Origin: Sphingomonadaceae bacterium
GTDB lineage: Bacteria; Pseudomonadota; Alphaproteobacteria; Sphingomonadales; Sphingomonadaceae
Direction: 5' to 3'
Length of the DNA: 8,362 nt
Assembly: GCA_016462305.1 (NCBI GenBank)
Contig: JAEMTM010000078.1
Location: forward strand, 1-8,362
The notes below the pieces were generated by a model. It worked only from the letters and a program-made list of their open reading frames with translations. It was not told the DNA's origin and did not search any database. Shown here one piece after another: positions 1 to 5,859 of the stretch. Numbering within the stretch: the first letter of the stretch is position 1; every line of letters starts with the position of its first letter. The position numbers were made by a program, and so were the translations under genes.

Positions 1-5
1 AAAAA

Positions 6-80
6 TGGCTCCCCGGGAGGGATTCGAACCCCCGACCAATTGATTAACAGTCAACTGCTCTACCACTGAGCTACCAGGGA
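6..80 (-). tRNA. tRNA-Asn, anticodon GTT, CCA encoded
   Basis: The reverse complement folds as a complete 75-nt cloverleaf that includes a genome-encoded CCA at 6-8. The acceptor stem TCCCTGG pairs with CCGGGGA (one G-T wobble) and is followed by discriminator G. The D stem GCTC/GAGC is perfect, and the anticodon stem GTTGA/TCAAT has one wobble. The loop CTGTTAA places anticodon GTT at plus-strand 46-48, which decodes AAC and AAT. The T arm carries the standard TTCGAAT loop. A run of five T follows the CCA at the window edge (1-5) and could begin a terminator, but the sequence stops there. The tRNA lies downstream of nadK on the same strand but has its own promoter-like sequence. Confidence 0.97.
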
Positions 81-109
81 ACGGCCCGATATGTTCAGGC
101 AGAGGCGCG

Positions 110-139
110 CCTATAGCAGCGCTTTTTTGCTTTTGGCAA
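110..139 (-). promoter_or_regulatory. candidate promoter of tRNA-Asn
   Basis: On the minus strand there is a -35 box TTGCCA (134-139), an 18-base spacer, and a -10 box TATAGG (110-115). Read as CTTGCC...CTATAG it resembles the alphaproteobacterial housekeeping consensus CTTGAC-N17-CTATAT. The bases just after the -10 are very GC-rich (GCGCGCC), a discriminator typical of stable-RNA promoters under stringent control. The predicted start near 103 would give a leader of about 23 nt before the mature tRNA 5' end. The match is visible in the sequence; its activity is inferred. Confidence 0.6.
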
Positions 140-154
140 GCGCCCATTGCCCGT

Positions 155-931
155 TCAGACAATAAATTGTTCCATCGATATGCGATCATCCAAGGCATGT
201 TCCGGGTCGAACAACAAAGTCAGTGCGCGGTTGCGGTCCAAGGCGACTTCGACATGTGCAATATCGCGGATTTCGCGTTGATCTGCGACCGCGCTCACTG
301 GCCTTTTACTCGCCTCCAATATTTTGATCCGGATGACATAGCGGTCGGGCAATATTGCGCCTTTCCAACGTCGCGGGCGAAAAGGGCTGATGGGCGTCAA
401 AGCGAGCAATGACGAGTCCAGCGGCAAAATGGGGCCATTGGCGGACAAATTATACGCGGTGGAACCCGCAGGCGTGGAGACCAATATGCCGTCGCAAATG
501 AGTTCGGGGATGACTGCCCTGCCGTTGACCGAAATCTCCAGCTTCGCCGCCTGACGCGTTTCGCGCAGCAGGGAGACCTCGTTAATCGCGGGCAAGGTGA
601 ATTTTTGACCGCTGATTGTGGTTATGTCCGTCGTCAACGGACGGACAGAAAAGGACTTGGCGCGTTGCAAGCGTCTGGGAAGGTCATGCACGTCCCAGCC
701 ATTCATCAAAAAGCCAATGGTGCCACGGTTCATACCATAAGCGGGAATGTCGCGGCGGCTTTCCAATAACTGGTGCAAGACCTGAAGCATGTGCCCGTCG
801 CCACCCAGCACAATGACGGCATCGGCGCTGTCGAGCGGCACAAATTCATGCACTTCGCGCAAAAGCGCCTCGGCTTCACGGGCTTGCGGAATTGCCGATG
901 AGATGATCGCAAGTTGCATATTCGGGTTCAT
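155..931 (-). CDS. nadK: NAD kinase
   Basis: A cytoplasmic ATP-NAD kinase of 258 aa that phosphorylates NAD to NADP, the only de novo route to NADP. The family signatures are all present: the GGDG loop at residues 43-46 (Asp45 the expected catalytic residue), the Asn-Glu pair at 117-118, and the glycine-rich stretch STPAGSTAYNLSANGP at about 152-167 that binds nucleotide. A late SAVADQREI segment at about 213-221 is of the alphaproteobacterial type. The length fits the short alphaproteobacterial forms, which lack the N-terminal extension seen in larger homologues. The start chosen (ATG at 931) overlaps the moaA stop in an ATGA. An in-frame ATG at 919 (residue 5) is a realistic alternative, because the only Shine-Dalgarno-like sequence, AGGTGG, abuts the first ATG but lies 12 bases before the second. 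It is probably cotranscribed and translationally coupled with moaA. Confidence 0.95.
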   Translation of the reverse strand: MNPNMQLAIISSAIPQAREAEALLREVHEFVPLDSADAVIVLGGDGHMLQVLHQLLESRRDIPAYGMNRGTIGFLMNGWDVHDLPRRLQRAKSFSVRPLTTDITTISGQKFTLPAINEVSLLRETRQAAKLEISVNGRAVIPELICDGILVSTPAGSTAYNLSANGPILPLDSSLLALTPISPFRPRRWKGAILPDRYVIRIKILEASKRPVSAVADQREIRDIAHVEVALDRNRALTLLFDPEHALDDRISMEQFIV

Positions 932-1914
932 CCACCTGTTGCGTTCATATGCCGCGCGAGCCGTAAATCGGGCTGCGCCAACTGTGTTTCGAAGTCATGG
1001 CGTTGGGGTTTAAGCCGCAAAGCCTTTTGAAGCAAATGATCGACATCTGCTAACGTGTCCTCCCGCAGCGCCTTGCGTAAATCGACATGCAGTTCCGAAC
1101 CAAGGCACATGTAAATCTTGCCGTCGGTGGTGAGGCGGATGCGGTTACATTGGTCGCAGAAATTATGGCTCATGGGGGTGATGAGGCCAAGGCGAAGCCC
1201 CAATGGCGCAACCCGCCAATAGCGCGCAGGGCCGGCGCTCTTATGCGCTAAAGGGTGCAGATCATAAAGTTCACGAAGCGGCGCGGTGAAGTCATCAAGC
1301 GCGATGTAACTCTCTTCGCGTTCCGAAACACCAGCGCCCAAGGGCATGGTTTCTATCAATGTGAGATCAAGCCCATGTTCCGCGCAGAAATGCGCGATAG
1401 GCAATAGCGCGTCCTCATTCTGCTGCTTCAGCGCGACCATGTTGATTTTGACATCCATATTGTGCGCGCGCGCCGCGTGAATCCCGGCCAACACCGTGTC
1501 GAGGTCACCACCCCGGCTGATCCGGTAAAAGGCTTCGGCGTCCAGCGTATCGAGGCTGACGTTAATCCTTTTCATGCCCGCCGAGGCGAGCAACGGCGCG
1601 AAATGTTCCAATCGGCTGCCATTGGTTGTCATGGTCAGTTCGTCGAGAGCACCGCTGCGCACATGCTGCCCCAGCGCGTCGATCAAGACATGGATGTCGC
1701 GCCGCACAAGGGGTTCGCCGCCGGTAAGGCGGATTTTGCGGATGCCATGGGCGATGAATCGTTCCACCAAAGCCAGGATTTCGTCATAGGTCAACAGGTC
1801 GCGATGCGGCAAAAAGCTTTGCTGTTCCGGCATGCAATAGGTGCAACGAAAATTGCAACGGTCGGTCACCGATATCCGTAAATAGTCGATATTGCGTCCG
1901 AAACCGTCGATCAT
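928..1914 (-). CDS. moaA: GTP 3',8-cyclase (molybdenum cofactor biosynthesis protein A)
   Basis: A radical SAM enzyme of 328 aa catalysing the first step of molybdopterin synthesis: GTP is rearranged to 3',8-cyclo-7,8-dihydro-GTP, which MoaC then converts to cyclic pyranopterin monophosphate. The N-terminal cluster motif CxxxCxxC is at Cys20, Cys24 and Cys27, and the SAM-binding GGEP is at 65-68. The second, GTP-binding cluster motif C-x2-C-x13-C is at Cys253, Cys256 and Cys270. The chain ends in the family's C-terminal Gly-Gly (327-328), which is needed for catalysis. Length and start are normal, with GRNIDYLRISVTDRC following within a few residues. The ATG at 1914 has no good Shine-Dalgarno sequence. 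No other moa, moe or mob gene is in view; the gene is followed by nadK with a four-base overlap and preceded by mfd after a 130-base gap. Confidence 0.97.
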   Translation of the reverse strand: MIDGFGRNIDYLRISVTDRCNFRCTYCMPEQQSFLPHRDLLTYDEILALVERFIAHGIRKIRLTGGEPLVRRDIHVLIDALGQHVRSGALDELTMTTNGSRLEHFAPLLASAGMKRINVSLDTLDAEAFYRISRGGDLDTVLAGIHAARAHNMDVKINMVALKQQNEDALLPIAHFCAEHGLDLTLIETMPLGAGVSEREESYIALDDFTAPLRELYDLHPLAHKSAGPARYWRVAPLGLRLGLITPMSHNFCDQCNRIRLTTDGKIYMCLGSELHVDLRKALREDTLADVDHLLQKALRLKPQRHDFETQLAQPDLRLARHMNATGG

Positions 1915-1985
1915 ATGTGCGATGTAAGCGCAAAACCGTGCAGACGAAAGCTGAATCCAACAGCGGCAATAATGAAGGCAGGATT

Positions 1986-2014
1986 ATTCTATGCGCGTCG
2001 CCGCTTACACCCAA
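1986..2014 (-). promoter_or_regulatory. candidate promoter for moaA-nadK
   Basis: On the minus strand, TTGGGT (2009-2014) is followed after exactly 17 bases by TAGAAT (1986-1991). The -10 matches TATAAT in five of six positions, while the -35 matches TTGACA in only three. Initiation near 1979 would give a moaA leader of about 65 nt. The -35 box falls inside the left copy of the direct repeat at 2002-2043, so a protein bound to the repeat could affect this promoter. The call is based on spacing and similarity alone; readthrough from mfd is the alternative. Confidence 0.35.
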
Positions 2015-2043
2015 AAGCTGCGGCGCTTTGACCCAAAGCTGCG
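2002..2043. repeat. two-copy imperfect direct repeat, 22-base period
   Basis: Unit A (2002-2022, 21 bases) and unit B (2024-2043, 20 bases) share the plus-strand pattern CGCTT-NN-ACCC-AAA(A)-GCTGCG. They differ only at two adjacent bases (AC against TG) and by one extra A. One base separates the units, giving a 22-base period, close to two helical turns. The pair begins one base beyond the mfd stop codon and lies upstream of moaA, outside any coding region. It could be a tandem operator, a remnant of local duplication, or part of the mfd 3' end. Confidence 0.75.
2025..2039 (-). terminator. small stem-loop just after mfd (possible transcript end)
   Basis: GCTTTG (2025-2030) and CAAAGC (2034-2039) form a perfect six-base-pair stem with a three-base loop, five bases after the mfd stop codon. 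On the mfd strand there is no U-tract directly after the stem; the nearest run is four U about nine bases further on. It is therefore not a canonical intrinsic terminator. It might act as an mRNA 3' end or simply follow from the internal symmetry of repeat unit B. A second, bulged stem can be drawn from unit A. Confidence 0.25.
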
Positions 2044-2044
2044 T

Positions 2045-5000
2045 TCAGCCCGATTTCCGCGCCAGGCTGGCGAGGCCACGTGACAGTTGCAAACATCCGT
2101 TTAATCGCGCCACAGGGTCGCCCCAAACGCGGTTGATCACCAGCTTGCTATCGGGGCGCAGCTTCGCCGTTTGGCCTAGCTTGTCGACATAAGCGAGCAA
2201 CCCAGCGATATTGGGGGGCGTGTCCTGATGAAAGCTGACCAATGTCCCGCGCGCCCCGACTTCGATTCTAGCGACTTGCGCGATAAGCGCGTTTTGCTTG
2301 ATCTGGATAAGTTTGAGCAGATTTTGCGTGGGTTCGGGGATTGGACCAAAACGATCCGTCATTTCCGCAGCAAAGCCTTCGACATCTTGGCTTTCTTCGA
2401 GGTCGTTCAGGCGGCGATACAACGCCATGCGGACCGACAGGTCGGGGACATAATCTTCGGGAATAAGGATTGGGGCGTCGATGGTGATTTGCGGGGAGAA
2501 GCTGCCACGTGGTTTGGCCAGCCCCTGCGCGCCCGCCCGCGCTTCCAAAATCGCTTCTTCCAGCATCGATTGATATAATTCAAAGCCGACTTCTTTGATG
2601 TGGCCCGATTGTTCATCACCCACCAAATTGCCTGCGCCGCGAATGTCGAGGTCATGGCTTGCAAGCTGGAATCCTGCGCCCAGGCTATCGAGGTCGCCAA
2701 GCACCTTCAGGCGCTTCTCCGCCGTCTCCGTCAGCACGCGGTTGGGTTCATGGGTCAAATAGGCATAAGCACGCGTTTTTGATCGTCCCACGCGCCCGCG
2801 AAGCTGATATAATTGCGCAAGGCCGAAACGGTCGGCGCGTAGGATGATGAGGGTGTTGGCGCTTGGAATGTCGAGGCCGCTTTCGACGATGGTCGTTGAA
2901 AGCAGCACGTCATATCGCTTTTCATAAAAAGCGCTCATGCGCTCTTCGACGTGTGTGGGCGACATTTGGCCATGTGCGGTAACATATTTCACTTCGGGTA
3001 TTTCGGTGCGCAGATATTCCTCAACCTCGGTCAAATCTGTAATGCGCGGCACCACGAAAAAGCTTTGCCCGCCGCGATAATGTTCGCGCAGCAACGCCTC
3101 GCGCAGCACGACCGGGTCCCATGGCATGACATAAGTGCGCACGGCCAGACGGTCGACCGGTGGGGTTTGAATGACCGACAGATCACGCAAGCCCGACATC
3201 GCCATCTGCAATGTGCGCGGGATCGGCGTCGCAGTGAGCGTGAGCATATGCACGTCTGTCTTGAGCGCCTTCAACTGCTCCTTGTGCGTAACGCCGAAGC
3301 GTTGTTCTTCATCCACAATGACAAGGCCAAGGCGTTTGAACAGCAGCGACTTTGCCAGCACGGCATGCGTCCCGATCACAATGTCCACTGTCCCGTCGGC
3401 AAGGCCTTCACGCGTTTGCGCGGCTTCTGCGGTGGGCACAAGCCGCGACAGGCGACCCAGTTTCAATGGCAAATCACGAAAACGCTCGGCAAAGTTCGCA
3501 TAATGCTGCCGCGCCAGCAGGGTCGTTGGCGCAATGACAGCGACCTGAAGCCCGGCCATGGCGGCGGCAAAGGCGGCACGCATCGCAACCTCGGTTTTGC
3601 CAAAGCCAACATCTCCGCACACCAACCGGTCCATAGGCTTGCCAGCCGATAGGTCCTGAAGCACTTCTTCAATCACGCGCAACTGATCTTCGGTTTCCTC
3701 ATAAGGGAAACGGTCAACGAAACTTGCATAAGCCGGGCCATCAACTTCAATAACCGCGCCCGCCCGCAATGCGCGTTCGGCGGCGGTTTTGAGCAATTCG
3801 CCGGCAATGGCGCGGATGCGATCTTTCAGCTTCGACTTACGCCGCTGCCACGCTTCGCCGCCCAATTTGTCGAGCGCGACATGTTCGCTGTCTGAACCAT
3901 AACGCGACAGCACGTCGATATTTTCAACCGGAACATATAATTTGTCGCCGCCCGAATATGTCAGCGCCACACAGTCATGCGGGCTATTGCCGACGGGGAT
4001 GGAAATCAGGCCATCATAACGTCCGATACCATGGTCTTGGTGGACAACAAGGTCACCCGGCGTCAGCGCGGCCAATTCGGCCAGGAAAGCATCCGCCGAC
4101 TTGCGCCGCTTTTGACGACGCACAAGACGGTCGCCAAGCATGTCCTGTTCGCTCAGCACCACAAGGTCGGGCGTGGTATAGCCATGGTCCAGCGGCAGAA
4201 CGACAATGGCGGTTTGGCCAGCCGGGACGCCCAAGGCTTGCTGCCAACTATCGACTGCGACAATCGTCGGTGCCTTATGCTCCGCCAGCAACCCCTTCAA
4301 CCGTTCGCGCGCGCCGCCGGAGTAGCTGGCAATGACCGTCTTGGTTTTGGCGGCATGAAGCGATTTTAGATGCGCGGCCACCGCCGCATACACATTTGCC
4401 TTTTGCGCCCGTTCCGGCGCGAAGTCGCGCGCCGCGCCAATGCCGAAGTCAATGATATTTGCCGAGTCCGGCTGCGAAAAGGGTGTGACGAGATGCGCGG
4501 CATTATCCGCAAATAACTGGTCGAGTTCATCGCCGCTTAGGTACAGCATTTCGGGCGGCAGCGGGCGGTAGCTGCCAGGTTCAGCCGCCTGTGCTTTCAC
4601 GCGATTTTCGTGATAGTCGGTGATCGAGTCGAGCCGTGACTGGCCCGCCGCAATCGCGCCGCTGTCGCGGATAATCAGGGCGTCTGCGCCAACATGGTCG
4701 AATATCGTCGCCATGCGCTCTTCAAACAATGGCAGCCAATGGTCCATGCCGGACAGCCTGCGGCCTTCGGACACCGCTTGATATAATGGGTCGCCCGTTG
4801 CGGTGACGCCAAATCGATCACGATAGCTTATGCGGAAGCGTTTAATGGCCTCTTCATCCATTAACGCTTCTACAGCGGGTAAGATGTCGAAATGATCGAC
4901 CTGATCAATGCTGCGTTGGTCCGATGGGTTAAAGCGGCGGATGCTTTCAATTTCATCGCCGAAGAAATCGAGGCGAAGGCCGACTTCGCTGCCGGCGGGA

Positions 5001-5515
5001 AACAGATCGACAATGCTACCGCGTATCGCGAATTCGCCAGCGTCGGCGACTGTGTCCACGCGGAAATAGCCGTTGGATTGTAATAAGGACGCCAGCCGCG
5101 CGCGGCTTATCTCGCGGCCAGCGGTCAACCGCTCGCCTGTCTGGCGAATGCGAAACGGCGTCACATATTTTTGAATAACCGCGCTTATGGTCGTGACCAC
5201 AAGCTGCTTCTTTTTTATAGGCTGCTGAAGTGCTTGCAGTGTCGACATGCGCTGCGATGTGACCGCGACTGAAGGCGAGGCGCGGTCGTAGGGCAGGCAA
5301 TCCCAACCGGGCAGAATCAGGATTTCGATTTCAGGTGCGAAAAAAGGCACTGCATCGGCAATGGCGCGCATCGCCGATTCATCGGGCGCAATATAAAGCG
5401 CACGAGTCTTTGCCGCACGTGTGAGGTCCGCCAGCAACAACGGCGTAAAGCCATTTGGCACCGACGCAAGCGTAAGTGCTTGGCGGCTGTTTATGATGCG
5501 TTGCAGGTCAATCAT
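2045..5515 (-). CDS. mfd: transcription-repair coupling factor
   Basis: A DNA translocase of 1156 aa (E. coli Mfd has 1148) that recognises RNA polymerase stalled at a lesion, pushes it off and recruits UvrA for nucleotide excision repair. The order of domains is complete. A UvrB-like N-terminal module occupies about 1-340. A CarD-like RNA-polymerase-interaction domain lies at about 485-560 (VVHQDHGIGRYDGL at its start). The superfamily 2 motor has Walker A GDVGFGKT at 634-641, DEEQ at 735-738, TAT at 761-763 and QLYQLRGRVGRS at 901-912. The C-terminal regulatory domain runs from about 1000 to the end. The ATG at 5515 overlaps the sdhE TGA by one base (TGATG). The preceding GTG at 5518 is an alternative that would add one residue and make a four-base overlap. 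It is very likely cotranscribed with, and coupled to, sdhE. Confidence 0.97.
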   Translation of the reverse strand: MIDLQRIINSRQALTLASVPNGFTPLLLADLTRAAKTRALYIAPDESAMRAIADAVPFFAPEIEILILPGWDCLPYDRASPSVAVTSQRMSTLQALQQPIKKKQLVVTTISAVIQKYVTPFRIRQTGERLTAGREISRARLASLLQSNGYFRVDTVADAGEFAIRGSIVDLFPAGSEVGLRLDFFGDEIESIRRFNPSDQRSIDQVDHFDILPAVEALMDEEAIKRFRISYRDRFGVTATGDPLYQAVSEGRRLSGMDHWLPLFEERMATIFDHVGADALIIRDSGAIAAGQSRLDSITDYHENRVKAQAAEPGSYRPLPPEMLYLSGDELDQLFADNAAHLVTPFSQPDSANIIDFGIGAARDFAPERAQKANVYAAVAAHLKSLHAAKTKTVIASYSGGARERLKGLLAEHKAPTIVAVDSWQQALGVPAGQTAIVVLPLDHGYTTPDLVVLSEQDMLGDRLVRRQKRRKSADAFLAELAALTPGDLVVHQDHGIGRYDGLISIPVGNSPHDCVALTYSGGDKLYVPVENIDVLSRYGSDSEHVALDKLGGEAWQRRKSKLKDRIRAIAGELLKTAAERALRAGAVIEVDGPAYASFVDRFPYEETEDQLRVIEEVLQDLSAGKPMDRLVCGDVGFGKTEVAMRAAFAAAMAGLQVAVIAPTTLLARQHYANFAERFRDLPLKLGRLSRLVPTAEAAQTREGLADGTVDIVIGTHAVLAKSLLFKRLGLVIVDEEQRFGVTHKEQLKALKTDVHMLTLTATPIPRTLQMAMSGLRDLSVIQTPPVDRLAVRTYVMPWDPVVLREALLREHYRGGQSFFVVPRITDLTEVEEYLRTEIPEVKYVTAHGQMSPTHVEERMSAFYEKRYDVLLSTTIVESGLDIPSANTLIILRADRFGLAQLYQLRGRVGRSKTRAYAYLTHEPNRVLTETAEKRLKVLGDLDSLGAGFQLASHDLDIRGAGNLVGDEQSGHIKEVGFELYQSMLEEAILEARAGAQGLAKPRGSFSPQITIDAPILIPEDYVPDLSVRMALYRRLNDLEESQDVEGFAAEMTDRFGPIPEPTQNLLKLIQIKQNALIAQVARIEVGARGTLVSFHQDTPPNIAGLLAYVDKLGQTAKLRPDSKLVINRVWGDPVARLNGCLQLSRGLASLARKSG

Positions 5516-5799
5516 CACTTATGGGTACTAAGCCCTTCGGGAAGCACAATGAAATCCAGCCGCATCATCTGGTCCATCAACGGGCCAGCAAAGGCCGGGT
5601 CCGGCGCAGCCGTGCCAAGCGCCCATGCCATGATGTCAACATCCTGTTCATCCAGCAGGCGTTCAAACCATGCATACTCAACCGCGCCCCATTGCGCAGA
5701 GCAATGATCGAAAAATCCACCGACCATAGCATCGGCCTCACGCGTGCCACGGTGGTGTGCGCGATAATGTAGTTTGCGACGATAGGGGTCAGCGTCCAT
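5515..5799 (-). CDS. sdhE: FAD assembly factor SdhE (succinate dehydrogenase assembly factor 2 family)
   Basis: A small cytoplasmic protein of 94 aa that promotes covalent attachment of FAD to the flavoprotein subunit of succinate dehydrogenase and related enzymes. The family's signature RGxxE is present as RGTRE at residues 17-21, inside the typical context YRAHHRGTREADAMVGGF. The acidic and aromatic helical stretch that follows (ERLLDEQDVDIMAWALG) is also characteristic of the five-helix fold. The start ATG at 5799 is well supported by a strong ribosome binding site six bases upstream. The stop overlaps the mfd start, and the gene is divergent from recG across 60 bases. No sdh structural genes are in the window, so its partner is encoded elsewhere. 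Length is normal for the family. Confidence 0.93.
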   Translation of the reverse strand: MDADPYRRKLHYRAHHRGTREADAMVGGFFDHCSAQWGAVEYAWFERLLDEQDVDIMAWALGTAAPDPAFAGPLMDQMMRLDFIVLPEGLSTHK

Positions 5800-5859
5800 G
5801 TCACGCCTCCTTTAAGTTTCTGGCAGAATATGATTTGCGGGTTATAAGAGGCCCTAGTC
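5800..5859. promoter_or_regulatory. shared 5' region of divergent sdhE and recG
   Basis: These 60 bases separate two start codons pointing away from each other, so the promoters of recG and probably of sdhE-mfd must lie here or reach into the opposing gene. On the plus strand, TATGAT (5829-5834) is a fair -10 box with no convincing -35. A second candidate, TATAAG (5843-5848) with CTGGCA 17 bases upstream, matches better but would place transcription start downstream of the recG ribosome binding site AAGAGG (5846-5851). I found no convincing minus-strand promoter pair and no GTTC-N7-GTTC alphaproteobacterial SOS box. Confidence 0.45.
5806..5813 (-). promoter_or_regulatory. strong ribosome binding site of sdhE
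   Basis: The minus strand reads AAAGGAGG, an almost perfect complement to the 16S rRNA tail, ending six bases before the ATG at 5799. It fixes the sdhE start and is the strongest such site in the window. Because mfd has no clear site of its own and overlaps sdhE, this site probably also drives mfd indirectly through coupled translation. Confidence 0.8.

Noticed and set aside
196..216. GTTC...GAAC inverted pair resembling an SOS box
   Set aside because: It lies inside the nadK coding region, has a six-base spacer in inverted orientation, and does not match the direct GTTC-N7-GTTC alphaproteobacterial LexA site.
1462..1881. Open frame of 139 codons opposite moaA
   Set aside because: It lies antisense to the conserved radical SAM core and resembles no family I know.
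1953..1957. GAATC (GANTC, the CcrM methylation site) upstream of moaA
   Set aside because: A single five-base degenerate site is expected by chance in a gap of this size.
1915..2044. Possible molybdenum cofactor riboswitch upstream of moaA
   Set aside because: The leader predicted from the candidate promoter is only about 65 nt, and I cannot draw the multi-stem structure of that RNA family.
2951..3652. Open frame of 233 codons on the plus strand opposite mfd
   Set aside because: It is wholly antisense to a full-length, motif-complete mfd, its composition is that of a reverse-frame shadow, and it has no recognisable domain.
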